Of a DNA stretch of 64,000 nucleotides, positions 19,654-28,845 are shown one piece after another (position 1 is the first letter of the stretch; each line of letters opens with the position of its first letter). Under the pieces are notes generated by a model. That model was not told the origin of the DNA. It made no database searches and saw only the letters and a list, made by a program, of their open reading frames with translations. This DNA is from DAHUYF01 sp963838385. GTDB lineage: Bacteria > Pseudomonadota > Alphaproteobacteria > ATCC43930 > CGMCC-115725. The stretch is taken from positions 1,922,001 through 1,986,000 of the forward strand of contig CAWIRE010000001.1 in the NCBI GenBank assembly GCA_963838385.1. The letters run 5' to 3'. The translations under genes and the position numbers were made by a program.

Positions 19654-21393
19654 CTATTTCTTGCGCAGCACGCTTTGCGGGTTGAGGTTGCCGATACGGC
19701 CGCTCTCGCTGCCCGCAGCCGGGTCGATCACCGCGTTGATGAGGGTGGGTTTGCCCGACGCCATGGCCGCTTCGACGGCCCGCCTCAGCTCGTCGGGCGT
19801 TTCCGCCTGCACGCCGACGCCACCGAACGCTTCGATGATCTTGTCGTAGCGCGCGCCTTTGACGAAGACCGTCGTCGCAGGATCCGGTCCGCCGGGATTG
19901 ACGTCGGTTCCGCGGTAGATCCCGCCATTGTTGAAGACGACGACGCAGACCGGCAGCTCGTACCGGCAGATCGTCTCCACCTCCATGCCGCAGAAGCCGA
20001 AGGCGCTGTCGCCTTCGACCGCGAGGACGGGTTTGCCGGTTTCGACGGCCGCGGCTATGGCCTGGCCCATGCCGACGCCCATCACGCCCCAGGTGCCGAC
20101 GTCCAGGCGCTTGCGCGGCTGATACATGTCGATGACGCCGCGCGCGAGGTCGAGCGTGTTGGCGCCTTCGTTGACGAGGATCGCATCCGGCCGGGCCTTG
20201 ATGATGGCACGCAGAACGCCCAGCGCGCCGTGATAGTCCATCGGCGAATTGTTGTTCATCAGGCGCGGCGCCATCTTGGCGACGTTTTCTTCGCGCTTCG
20301 TTGCGACGGCCTTGGTCCATTCGACCGGCGGCGCCGGCCAGGTGCCGCCCATGCCCTCGATCAGGGCGGCGACGCAGGAGGCGATATCACCCACGACCGG
20401 AGCGGCGATTTCGACGTTGCTGTCCATCTCCTTGGGCTCGATGTCGATCTGGACGAGCTTCTTCGGGCCCTCGCCCCAGCTCTTGCCCTTGCCGTGCGAC
20501 AACAGCCAGTTGAGGCGGGCGCCGATCAGCATCACGACGTCGGCATCCTTCAATACGGTCGAGCGCGCGGCGCCGGCGCATTGCGGATGCGTATCGGGCA
20601 GCAGGCCCTTGGCCATGCTCATCGGCAGGAAAGGAATGCCGCTCTTCTCGACCAGCGTCCTGATCGCGTCGTCGGCCTGCGCATAGGCCGCGCCCTTGCC
20701 GAGGATGATCAGCGGCCGCTTGGCGGATTTGAGGACATCCAGCGCGCGCTTGATCGCGGCCGGCGCCGGGATCTGGGCCGGCGCCGCGTCGATGACCTTG
20801 ACCAGCGACTTCCTGCCGGCATCCGCGTTCATGACTTGGCCGAACAGCTTGGCCGGCAGGTCGAGATAGACGCCGCCTGGCCGCCCCGAGACGGCGGCGC
20901 GGATCGCGCGCGCCAGCCCGATGCCGATGTCGGCGGCATGCAGCACGCGGAACGCCGCCTTGCACAGCGGCTTGGCGATGGCGAGCTGGTCCATCTCCTC
21001 ATAGTCGCCCTGCTGCAGGTCGACGATCTCGCGCTCGGACGAGCCCGAGATCAGGATCATCGGGAAACAGTTGGTCGTGGCGTGGGCCAGGGCCGTCAGG
21101 CCATTGAGGAAGCCGGGCGCCGACACCGTGAGGCAGATGCCGGGCTTCCTGGTCAGGAAGCCGGCGATGGCGGCCGCATAGCCGGCATTCTGCTCGTGGC
21201 GGAACGAGAGCACGCGGATGCCGGCGGCCTGCGCCATGCGGCCGAAATCCGTGATCGGGATGCCGGGCACGCCGTAGATCGTGGTGAGGCCATTGAGCTT
21301 GAGCGCGTCGATGACGAGATGGAAGCCGTCGGTGAGCTGCGTCTCGTCGGCCGTGGTCCTCGCCTGCTCCTTGAGCGTCATGGCTTGCGTCAT
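19654..21393 (-). CDS. oxc: Oxalyl-CoA decarboxylase
   Basis: A 579-residue thiamine-diphosphate enzyme converting oxalyl-CoA to formyl-CoA and CO2. Sequence landmarks match characterised Oxc: LTDGFHLVIDALKLNG, the catalytic-glutamate segment SFRHEQNAGYAAAIAGFL, CFPMILISGSSEREIVDLQQ, and the ThDP/Mg motif starting GDSAFGF (about residue 460) and ending FNNGGIYRG. It acts as a cytoplasmic tetramer, directly upstream of frc. The start MTQAMTLKEQ follows a GGGAGG site; a second ATG four codons later is possible. Confidence 0.94.
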   Translation of the reverse strand: MTQAMTLKEQARTTADETQLTDGFHLVIDALKLNGLTTIYGVPGIPITDFGRMAQAAGIRVLSFRHEQNAGYAAAIAGFLTRKPGICLTVSAPGFLNGLTALAHATTNCFPMILISGSSEREIVDLQQGDYEEMDQLAIAKPLCKAAFRVLHAADIGIGLARAIRAAVSGRPGGVYLDLPAKLFGQVMNADAGRKSLVKVIDAAPAQIPAPAAIKRALDVLKSAKRPLIILGKGAAYAQADDAIRTLVEKSGIPFLPMSMAKGLLPDTHPQCAGAARSTVLKDADVVMLIGARLNWLLSHGKGKSWGEGPKKLVQIDIEPKEMDSNVEIAAPVVGDIASCVAALIEGMGGTWPAPPVEWTKAVATKREENVAKMAPRLMNNNSPMDYHGALGVLRAIIKARPDAILVNEGANTLDLARGVIDMYQPRKRLDVGTWGVMGVGMGQAIAAAVETGKPVLAVEGDSAFGFCGMEVETICRYELPVCVVVFNNGGIYRGTDVNPGGPDPATTVFVKGARYDKIIEAFGGVGVQAETPDELRRAVEAAMASGKPTLINAVIDPAAGSESGRIGNLNPQSVLRKK

Positions 21394-21427
21394 CGGGACT
21401 GCCCTCCCTCCCGGGTCGTTTGATCGT

Positions 21428-22123
21428 TCAGCTCAGGAAGTTGCAGTGCTTTTCGACATGCGCGGCAAGATCCAGCGTGTGCTGGCGCGCGAGCCGCTCG
21501 GCGAGCTCGGTGTCGCGCCGTTCCAGCGCCTCGATGATGTTCAAATGATCATCGATCGAGCGGGCGGCGCGGTTGTCCTGGCCGATGGTCATCTGGCGGA
21601 TGGCGCGGACATGGATGAACAGGTTCTCGGTCATGTCCGCGATGCAGTCATTGCCGCTGAGCTTGATGATCGATTGATGGAACCTGATGTTGGCGTCGGA
21701 GTATTCGTCGAGCTGGCCTTCGGGCGAATGCCCCTCGCCCTGGAACTCGTCGAAGAGATGGCGCAGCGAGGCGATGTCCTGGTCGCTGGCGCGCAGGGTG
21801 ATGAGCCGCGCCGCCAGGCTTTCCAGCGCCGCCCAGACCTGGATCATCTCGATGATCTCGCGCTTGGTCTTGCGCACCACGAAGATGCCGCGCCGCGGCA
21901 GCGTCTTGACAAAACCCTCCTGTTCCAGGAGCGTCATCGCCTCGCGGATCGGCGTGCGCGAGACGCCGAGATCCTGTGACAGCTGCCGCTCGTCGAGCCG
22001 GATCTCGTGCGGTTGCGCATAGATGTTGACGGATGTGATCGCTTGCTTCAGGGCGTGGTAGGCCTGGGTGCGGAAGCTCGACTGCGTGTCGATGGGCTTC
22101 ACATCAAGTCGCGGTGTCGCCAT
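21428..22123 (-). CDS. GntR-family regulator with FCD domain
   Basis: A 231-residue regulator. The N-terminal winged helix (LDERQLSQDLGVSRTPIREA, then EGFVKTLPRRGIFVV) is GntR type. The C-terminal all-helical FCD domain (about 95-220) has the metal-ligand pattern (HQSII, HVRAIRQ, DHLNIIEALERRD) seen in FadR-C/FCD proteins that bind organic acids. Start ATG 22123 follows AGGAGG. It is the first gene of the oxc-frc unit (34 nt before oxc) and is probably its repressor, with oxalate, oxalyl-CoA or formyl-CoA as possible effector (inference). Confidence 0.88.
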   Translation of the reverse strand: MATPRLDVKPIDTQSSFRTQAYHALKQAITSVNIYAQPHEIRLDERQLSQDLGVSRTPIREAMTLLEQEGFVKTLPRRGIFVVRKTKREIIEMIQVWAALESLAARLITLRASDQDIASLRHLFDEFQGEGHSPEGQLDEYSDANIRFHQSIIKLSGNDCIADMTENLFIHVRAIRQMTIGQDNRAARSIDDHLNIIEALERRDTELAERLARQHTLDLAAHVEKHCNFLS

Positions 22124-22162
22124 GGCCTCCTCCTGAGCGTTATCGTTCTACGTCGCTAATAT

Positions 22163-22190
22163 ACTGTATCTGGCATGCCAGTCTTGTCAA
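22163..22190 (-). promoter_or_regulatory. Promoter and palindromic operator of the gntR-oxc-frc operon
   Basis: On the minus strand TTGACA (22190-22185) and TACAGT (22168-22163) are 16 bp apart. Between them lies CTGGCATGCCAG (22181-22170), a perfect 12-bp palindrome. A site covering the spacer is expected to block polymerase, so autorepression by the GntR protein is likely. The site is seen; the binder is inferred. Confidence 0.6.
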
Positions 22191-22529
22191 ACGCCGCGGA
22201 GGCCGTTTGCGCGTCGGCGCGCCCGCGCCCATAACCGGCGGTTGCGGCACCCCCGGAATGCACGCGTAGCCCCGTCCCCAGGCCGCTGCTATCGTCAGGA
22301 AGTGTGGCTTTCGCGCCTGCGGGAATATGCGTAAGCTCGCGCAAGATTTCCGCCGATCGGTGAGACGGGTCGGTGACACGGGCGCGGTGTGCTGCGGTTG
22401 CGCGCCCCAAGTCACGACGACAGACCGACATCGCTTCGACGGCACGTCCAAGGCCCGCGCTCGGCCCGGGCGTGGCGGAGAGGGAGGCATCCGGGCAGGG
22501 GTCTAGGCAAGGGGAGGCAGAGCGCAGCG
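22191..22529. other. Gene-free spacer between gntR and the hybrid kinase
   Basis: About 340 bases separate the gntR promoter from the kinase start. No coding frame with a convincing start is seen. The frame of the kinase stays open back to 22389 but lacks a ribosome site there. A promoter for the kinase must lie here, but no clear -35/-10 pair is visible. AGGGGAGGC at about 22510 is its ribosome site. Confidence 0.4.
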
Positions 22530-25500
22530 ATGATGCCGGCGATCGCGAGGGAAGGCGAGGAAGCCCGGCTCGCCGCGCTCCATCGGCTCGACATCCTCGA
22601 CACCGAGCCGGAAGCGGCCTTCGACCGCGCGGCGCGGCTGGCGCAACGCCTCTTCGCCGCGCCGGTGGCGCTGGTGAGCTTCATCGACGACGAGCGGCAG
22701 TGGTTCAAGTCGCGCATCGGCATCGACATCGCCGAGCAGCCGCGCGAATTCGCGATTTGCGACCACACCATCCGCGGCGACGGCGTGCTGATGATCGCCG
22801 ACGCTCGCCGCGATGCGCGTTTTGCCGACCATCCCGGCGTCCGGCTGGGCCGGATCGCCTTCTATGCCGGCGCGCCGCTCGTCACCCGCGACGGGCACCG
22901 CATCGGCACGCTCTGCGTCATCGATGCCCAGCCGCGCCCGGACATCGCCGCGGCGGAGGCGGAGGCGCTGGCGCAGCTCGCCGGCACGATCATGAGCGAG
23001 CTGGAGCTGCGCGCGGCGCGGCGCCAGCTCGCCATCGAGACCGGCTTGCGCAGCCTGGCCGAGACCCGGCTGCGGCTGCTCGGCGATCTCACCGAGGCGG
23101 CGCTCGCGGCGCCCGATTTCAAGACGGCGATCCGCGCCTGCCTGCGCCTCGTCGCCGAGCAGGTCGGCGCCGACTGCGCGCTCGCCCACGGCCTCGCCGC
23201 GCATGCCACCTATTGCGAGCTCGAGGCCGAATATTGCGCCCCCGGCTGCGATGCCGCCGGGTATCTCGACTTCATGCGCCGGTATCCCATGCGCGAGGAC
23301 AATTCGGTGACCGGCGCCTGCGTGCTGCATCAGCGCCTTGTCGCCATCGCCGATATCGCGGCGCTCGAGCACCAGCAGCGCCCGATCGTGCGCGCCGCGC
23401 TCGAGCATCGCTTCGCCAGCATGCTCTGCGTTCCCTTCGAGAACGCCGGGAACAAGTTCGGGCTCACCTTTCTCTTCCGCCGCCATCTGCGCGACATGAG
23501 CCTGGTGGCCGAGACTATCCACAGCCTGTCGGGCAAGCTGCGGGACCTGCTGGCGAGGAAGCGCGCGGAGGAGCGCATCGCGCTGCTGCAGTCGGTGGTG
23601 CTGAACGCCAACGACGCGGTGATGATCACCGAGGCGGCCTCGAGCGCGGCCGATACCGCGCGCATCGTCTATGTCAACCGCTCTTTCACCGCCATGACGC
23701 TCTACGCCGCGGAGGAGGTGCTGGGGCGCAACGCCGAATTCCTGCAGGGGCCGGCGACCGATCCGCTGGCGGTCGAGCGGCTGCGCGCCGCGGTCGCGCG
23801 CTGGGAGCCGGCGCGCGTCGAGATGATCAACTACCGCAAGGACGGCAGCGAGTTCTGGGCCGAGATCGACGTGGCGCCGGTGGCCGACGCCAATGGCTGG
23901 TACACGCATTGGATCGGCGTGCTGCGCGACACGACGCAGCGCAAGCAGGCGGAGGAGCGGCTCAAGGAGCGCGAGCGCGAGCTGCGCCAGCTCGCCGAGC
24001 GCCAGGCGGCGATCCTCGACGCGCTGCCGGCGCATGTGGCGCTGCTCGACCGCGACGGCCGCATCCTGTCGGTGAGCCGCAGCTGGCAGGAATTCGCCGC
24101 CGCCAGCGGCATCGACGCGCCGGCGCCGCTGGGCCACAGCTATTTCGAGTACTGCGCCGCGCCCGCCTGGGGCGAACTCGGCCGGACGGTGGCCGAGGGG
24201 CTGACCGCGGTGCTCGCCGGGCGCCAGCAGCAGTTCAGCATCGATCATCCCTGCGAACAGGGCGCGCTTCGCCGCTGGTTCCGGCTGATCGCGGCGCCGC
24301 TCGCGCTCGGCCGCGCCTCGGGCGCAGTGGTGATGCATCTCGACGTCACCTCGAACAAGCTGTCCGAGGAGGCGCTCAGGCGCGAGAAGGAGTTCTCCGA
24401 ATTCCTCATCCGCAGCAGCACCGAGGGCATCCTGGTGTTCGATCGTGAGTTCCGCGTCACCTTGTGGAATCCCGGCATCGAGCGCATCACCGGCATGAGC
24501 GCCGATCGCATGCTGGGACGGCGCTTCCTCGAGGTGCTGGCCTCTTCCATCGGCAGCGCCACCGAGACGGCGATGCGCGCCGCGCTCGACGGCCGCGAGA
24601 CCTCGCTCGACGACCAGCGCTACAGCATCGCCGCGACCGGCCGCGAAGGCTTCTTCGAGGCCTATTTCGCGCCGCTCTACAGCCGCGGCCGCAACGTCAT
24701 CGGCGGCATCGGCTTCCTGCGCGAGACCACCGAGCGCCGCCGCATCGAGGACGCGCTGCGCCAGTCGCAGAAGATGGAAGCGGTGGGCCAGCTCACCGGC
24801 GGCATCGCCCACGATTTCAACAACATGCTCACCGTCATCGCCGGCAATCTCGAGCTGCTGGAGAGCAAGCTCTCGGACCGGCCGCGGCTGCTGCGGCTGG
24901 TCAATTCGGCGACGCTGGCGGCGAGCCGCGCCGAGAAGCTCACGCAGCAGCTCCTCACCTTCTCGCGCCGCCAGCAGCTGCGGCCGCAGCCGATCGACTT
25001 CAATCAGATCGTCATCGGCATGGACGATCTGCTGCGCCGCACGGTGGGCGAGCACATCGAGATCCGCAAGCAGCTCTCGGCCGAGCTCTGGCCGGCGCTG
25101 GCCGATCCCAACCAGATCGAGACGGCGCTGCTCAACCTCATCCTCAATGCCCGCGACGCCATCAGCCATCCCGGCCAGATCACCGTCGAGACCGGCAATG
25201 CCGTCGTCACCGCCGGCCAGGGCGACATCGCTCCCGGCGCCTATGCGACGCTGGCGGTCGTCGACACCGGCCAAGGCATGTCGGAAGAAGTGCTGGCCCA
25301 CGTCTTCGAGCCGTTCTTCACCACCAAGGAGGTCGGCAAGGGCACCGGCCTCGGCTTGGCGCAGGTCTACGGCTTCATCACCCAGTCCGCGGGCCATGTG
25401 CGGATCGAGAGCCGCGTCGGCGAAGGCACCATGGTGCGCCTCTATCTGCCGCGCGCCGAGGGCGTCGCCGGCGCCGCCGGCATGACGCCGATGCGGGCGC

Positions 25501-25895
25501 GCCAGTACCGCGGCAGCGAGACGGTGCTGGTGGTGGAGGACGACCACGGCGTGCGCGATTTCGCGGTCTCGGTGCTGCGCGAGCTCGGATACCATGTGCT
25601 CGAAGCCGCCACCGGCGACGCGGCGATGGCGCTGATCGACGCGACCAGCGGCGTCGATCTGCTGTTCACCGACGTGGTGATGCCGGGCGCGCTCAACGGC
25701 GCCGATCTCGCCAAGGCGGCGCTCGAGCGCCGGCCGGAGCTGCGCGTGCTCTTCACCTCGGGCTACACCACGCGGCTGGTGGAGAAGGAATGGCCGGCCG
25801 AGCGCGCCGACCTGCTGCGCAAGCCTTATCGCTCGATCGATCTCGCCCAGCGCGTCCGCGCCGCCCTCGACCGCTCTCAGGCCGCGGCGCAGTAG
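22530..25895 (+). CDS. Hybrid sensor histidine kinase with GAF, LOV-like PAS and receiver domains
   Basis: A large soluble sensor of 1121 residues. Order: GAF (about 15-165), a second GAF-like region (about 185-345), a LOV-like PAS (about 360-470), two further PAS domains (about 490-610 and 620-740), HisKA with phospho-accepting His761 (GGIAHDFNNML), HATPase (VDTGQGMSEEVL and GKGTGLGLAQVYGF), and a C-terminal receiver with Asp1048 (LLFTDVVMPG). No membrane helix is evident. The LOV-like PAS has GRNAEFLQG where photoactive LOV domains have GRNCRFLQG. Start ATG 22530 follows AGGGGAGGC. No separate response regulator is next to it; the phosphorelay partner is unknown. Confidence 0.88.
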   Translation: MMPAIAREGEEARLAALHRLDILDTEPEAAFDRAARLAQRLFAAPVALVSFIDDERQWFKSRIGIDIAEQPREFAICDHTIRGDGVLMIADARRDARFADHPGVRLGRIAFYAGAPLVTRDGHRIGTLCVIDAQPRPDIAAAEAEALAQLAGTIMSELELRAARRQLAIETGLRSLAETRLRLLGDLTEAALAAPDFKTAIRACLRLVAEQVGADCALAHGLAAHATYCELEAEYCAPGCDAAGYLDFMRRYPMREDNSVTGACVLHQRLVAIADIAALEHQQRPIVRAALEHRFASMLCVPFENAGNKFGLTFLFRRHLRDMSLVAETIHSLSGKLRDLLARKRAEERIALLQSVVLNANDAVMITEAASSAADTARIVYVNRSFTAMTLYAAEEVLGRNAEFLQGPATDPLAVERLRAAVARWEPARVEMINYRKDGSEFWAEIDVAPVADANGWYTHWIGVLRDTTQRKQAEERLKERERELRQLAERQAAILDALPAHVALLDRDGRILSVSRSWQEFAAASGIDAPAPLGHSYFEYCAAPAWGELGRTVAEGLTAVLAGRQQQFSIDHPCEQGALRRWFRLIAAPLALGRASGAVVMHLDVTSNKLSEEALRREKEFSEFLIRSSTEGILVFDREFRVTLWNPGIERITGMSADRMLGRRFLEVLASSIGSATETAMRAALDGRETSLDDQRYSIAATGREGFFEAYFAPLYSRGRNVIGGIGFLRETTERRRIEDALRQSQKMEAVGQLTGGIAHDFNNMLTVIAGNLELLESKLSDRPRLLRLVNSATLAASRAEKLTQQLLTFSRRQQLRPQPIDFNQIVIGMDDLLRRTVGEHIEIRKQLSAELWPALADPNQIETALLNLILNARDAISHPGQITVETGNAVVTAGQGDIAPGAYATLAVVDTGQGMSEEVLAHVFEPFFTTKEVGKGTGLGLAQVYGFITQSAGHVRIESRVGEGTMVRLYLPRAEGVAGAAGMTPMRARQYRGSETVLVVEDDHGVRDFAVSVLRELGYHVLEAATGDAAMALIDATSGVDLLFTDVVMPGALNGADLAKAALERRPELRVLFTSGYTTRLVEKEWPAERADLLRKPYRSIDLAQRVRAALDRSQAAAQ

Positions 25896-25907
25896 GAACG
25901 CGCCGGC

Positions 25908-26501
25908 CTACCGCCCCGCCAGCAGACGCTCGAGCGCCTCGCGGCCGGTGAAGATTTCGGCGTTGAAGCCTGCCTGACGCGCCGCGGCCACGTTCTCCGG
26001 CCTGTCGTCGACGAAGAGCGAGCGGGCGGGATCGATGCCGGCGCGCGCGGCCACCTGGCGGAACGAGGCGAGCGACGGCTTGGCATCGCCGATCTCGTGG
26101 CTGAGATAGGCCTCGAAGCGCGCGAGCCGCCCGTCGGTCAGCCGCACCAGATGCTCCCAATGCTCGCGGTTCGTGTTGGAGAACAGCAGCACGCGGCGCC
26201 GGGCGGCCAGCCGCTCGACATAGTCCAGCATCGCCGCGTCGAGGCCGAAATGGCAGGACCAATCCGCGACGAAGCTCTCCCAGCCGGGCGCGTAGCCGGC
26301 ATCGCGCGCCAGCCGCTCATGGAGATGCGCGATCGGCAGCTCGCCGCGCTCGTAGCGGGGATCGCGCACCAGCGCGGCGACCGCCTCGGCGTCCGCGCCC
26401 GTCCGGCAGCCCGCCGCCAGCCGCCGGTAGAGCAGATCATTGTCATGCGGCACGATCACGCCGCCGAGATCGAACACCAGCGCGGCGAAGACGCGCTCCA
26501 T
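25908..26501 (-). CDS. HAD-superfamily hydrolase (subfamily IA)
   Basis: A 197-residue haloacid-dehalogenase-like phosphatase. Motif I is ALVFDLGGVIVPHD; note DxG where phosphatases usually have DxD. Motif II is LLFSNTN, motif III KPSLASF, and motif IV SLFVDDRPENVAAA. It resembles the YihX/acid-phosphatase-like group. The DLGG motif is found in many epoxide-hydrolase-like and YihX HADs, so phosphatase activity is likely but not certain. Start 26501 is favoured by AAGGGAG; two upstream in-frame ATGs lack one. It is convergent with the kinase gene and divergent from homospermidine synthase. Confidence 0.82.
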   Translation of the reverse strand: MERVFAALVFDLGGVIVPHDNDLLYRRLAAGCRTGADAEAVAALVRDPRYERGELPIAHLHERLARDAGYAPGWESFVADWSCHFGLDAAMLDYVERLAARRRVLLFSNTNREHWEHLVRLTDGRLARFEAYLSHEIGDAKPSLASFRQVAARAGIDPARSLFVDDRPENVAAARQAGFNAEIFTGREALERLLAGR

Positions 26502-26571
26502 CGCCAGCTCCCTTTGCATCGCTGCAGCCACGGCCGCATCATGGCCCAGGCGCGGCCGGGAAATCTATCGC

Positions 26572-26600
26572 TTGACAAGCCGGCGCCGCGCAACTACGCG
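26572..26600 (+). promoter_or_regulatory. Possible promoter of homospermidine synthase
   Basis: A perfect TTGACA at 26572-26577 is followed after 17 bp by TACGCG, a poor -10. It lies 37 nt before the start codon in the divergent gap between the HAD gene and hss. It is weak evidence on its own. Confidence 0.3.
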
Positions 26601-26636
26601 TTCCGCTCCTCCGCCGCTTCACCGGAATTGCCCGTC

Positions 26637-28055
26637 ATGGCTCGCGACCAGAAGCACGTCACGTTCTCCGGCCGCATGGTCATCGTCGGATTCGGCAGCA
26701 TCGGCCAGGGCGTGCTGCCGCTGCTGCTGCGGCACATTGACATCGCGCCGTCACAAATCACCATCGTCACCGCCGAGGAGCGCGGCCATGAGGAGGCGCG
26801 CGAGCTCGGCATCCGCTTCCGGCTGGAGCCGCTGACGCGCGAGAACTACGTGCGCATTCTCGACCCGATGCTGGGGCCCGGCGATTTCCTGGTCAACGTC
26901 TCGGTCGAGGTGTCGAGCATCGCTCTGGTGGAGTTGTGCCGGCAGAAGGGCGCGCTCTATCTCGACACCTGCATCGAGCCCTGGCCGGGCGGCTACACCG
27001 ATCCCTCGCTCACGCCCTCGCTGCGCTCCAACTACGCGCTGCGCGAGAAGGCGCTGGCGCTGCGCAAGGGAGCGCCGGACGCGCCGACCGCGGTGCTGAC
27101 CCACGGCGCCAATCCCGGCCTGGTCTCGCATCTCGTCAAGGAAGCGCTGCTGGCCGTCGCCCGCGACACCGGCGTCGAGACCGCCGTGCCGGCGAGCCGC
27201 GCGGCCTGGGGCGCGCTTGCCGAGCGGCTCGGCATCAAGGTCATCCACGTCGCCGAGCGCGACACGCAGGTCTCGCCCATTCCCAAGCGGCGCGGCGAGT
27301 TCGTCAACACCTGGTCGATCGACGGCTTCGTCAGCGAGGGCTGCCAGCCGGCCGAGCTCGGCTGGGGCAGCCACGAGCGGCACTTTCCGCCGGATGGCGG
27401 CCGCCACGACTTCGGCAGCGGCAGCGCGATCTATCTGCTGCGGCCCGGCGCCTCGACCCGGGTGCGCAGCTGGACGCCGCTCGAAGGCCCCTATCACGGC
27501 TTCCTCATCACCCACAGCGAGGCGATCTCCATCGCCGACTACCTCACGCTGCGCGACGGCGATGCCGTGCGCTATCGCCCGACCGTGCATTACGCCTATC
27601 ACCCCTGCGACGGCGCGGTGCTCTCGATCCATGAGCTTGCCGGCAAGAACTGGGAGATGCAGAAGAGCAAGCGCCTGATCGTCGACGAGATCAACGCCGG
27701 CATCGACGAGCTGGGCGTGCTCCTCATGGGTCATGCCAAGGGCGCCTATTGGTACGGCTCGCGGCTCGGCATCGACGAGGCGCGCCGTCTGGCACCTTAC
27801 AACAACGCCACCAGCCTGCAGGTGACGGTTGCGGTGCTCGCGGGCGTGGTCTGGGCGCTCGAGAATCCGCGCCGCGGCATCGTCGAGCCCGACGAGATGG
27901 ATTACGCGCGCTGCATGGCGCTGATGCGGCCCTATCTCGGCACCGTCGTGGGCGCCTACAGCGACTGGACGCCGCTGGTCAGTCGCGGGCGGCTTTTCCC
28001 GGAGGATCTCGACCGGGAAGATCCCTGGCAGTTCAAGAACTTCCGCGTCAACTGA
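26637..28055 (+). CDS. hss: Homospermidine synthase
   Basis: A 472-residue NAD-dependent enzyme that makes sym-homospermidine from two putrescines (or putrescine and spermidine). The N-terminal NAD-binding Rossmann motif is VIVGFGSIGQGVLPLLLRHI. Conserved blocks GALYLDTCIEPWPGGYTDPS, VLTHGANPGLVSHLVKEALL and the C-terminal YNNATSLQVTVAVLAGVVWA follow the bacterial Hss family. Homospermidine is a main polyamine of many alphaproteobacteria. ATG 26637 is the first after the divergent HAD gene; no strong ribosome site is seen. Confidence 0.93.
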   Translation: MARDQKHVTFSGRMVIVGFGSIGQGVLPLLLRHIDIAPSQITIVTAEERGHEEARELGIRFRLEPLTRENYVRILDPMLGPGDFLVNVSVEVSSIALVELCRQKGALYLDTCIEPWPGGYTDPSLTPSLRSNYALREKALALRKGAPDAPTAVLTHGANPGLVSHLVKEALLAVARDTGVETAVPASRAAWGALAERLGIKVIHVAERDTQVSPIPKRRGEFVNTWSIDGFVSEGCQPAELGWGSHERHFPPDGGRHDFGSGSAIYLLRPGASTRVRSWTPLEGPYHGFLITHSEAISIADYLTLRDGDAVRYRPTVHYAYHPCDGAVLSIHELAGKNWEMQKSKRLIVDEINAGIDELGVLLMGHAKGAYWYGSRLGIDEARRLAPYNNATSLQVTVAVLAGVVWALENPRRGIVEPDEMDYARCMALMRPYLGTVVGAYSDWTPLVSRGRLFPEDLDREDPWQFKNFRVN

Positions 28056-28109
28056 ATTGTCCGCCGGCTGCCGTGTTAACCTCGTTACGGGGTTGTGCGG
28101 AGGCGGCGC

Positions 28110-28845
28110 ATGGTGCGGCGGTGGTGTCTGGCGCTCGCGGCGCTGGCCGTGGGCGTGGCGACGGCGAGCAGCCCGGCCGCGGCGCGCAGCGTCGATCTGG
28201 CGCTGGTGCTGGCGGTGGACGTGTCCGGCAGCGTCAATGGCGAGCGCTTCGAGCTGCAGCGCCGCGGCTACGCCAAGGCCATCGTCAGCCCGGAGGTGCT
28301 CCAGGCCATTGCCGCCGGGCAGAACCACGCCATCCTGGTGACGCTGGTCGAATGGTCGGGCGTCGGCCATCAGCAGCAGACCGTCGGCTGGACGCTGATC
28401 GACGGGCCGGCCTCGGCCGCCGCCTTCGGTAGCGCCGTGGCCGAGGCGCCGCGCGCCTTCTCCGACTGGACCTCGATCAGCGCCGCGCTCGACTATTGCA
28501 CCGCGCTGCTCGCCGCGATCGAACGTCGATGCCGCGCGCAAGGTCATCGACATTTCCGGCGACGGCGTCAACAACAACGGCCGCGACCTCGCCGCCGCGC
28601 GCGCGGACGCACTACGCACCGGCCTCACCATCAACGGCCTGCCGATCCTCTGGGACTATCCCGATCTCGATGCCTATTACCGCGAGAAGGTCATCGGCGG
28701 GCCCGGCGCCTTCGCCGCGGTGGCGCATGATTTCACCGATTTCAACGACGCGCTGCTGGGCAAGCTGGTGAAGGAGATCGCCGGCGCCGATCGCCCCGCG
28801 GCCGCGCCGCGCTATGCCGCGCGCAATGCTCAGCCGATGCCGTAA
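28110..28845 (+). pseudogene. Exported VWA-like protein (DUF1194), one frameshift
   Basis: A secreted von-Willebrand-A-like protein of the DUF1194 family. The signal peptide (MVRRWCLALAALAVGVATAS) is followed by LALVLAVDVSGSVNGERF, a MIDAS DxSxS motif. The first frame loses sense at about 28521; one extra base there shifts it. The other frame continues with the family's KVIDISGDGVNNNGRDLAAA and runs to TAA 28843-28845, giving 244 residues. ATG 28110 follows a GGAGGCGG site. Role unknown; the family is metal-ion adhesion-like and periplasmic or extracellular. The last 16 nt overlap the convergent Hpt gene. Confidence 0.75.

Noticed and set aside
22503..25595. Minus-strand open frame of over 1000 codons opposite the hybrid kinase
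   Set aside because: High third-position GC leaves few stops on the opposite strand; the protein has no recognisable domain and the plus-strand kinase is certain.
28830..28845. Overlap of the VWA-like and Hpt genes as a sign of fusion or misassembly
   Set aside because: The genes are convergent and overlap by only 16 nt at their ends, which is common and needs no special explanation.
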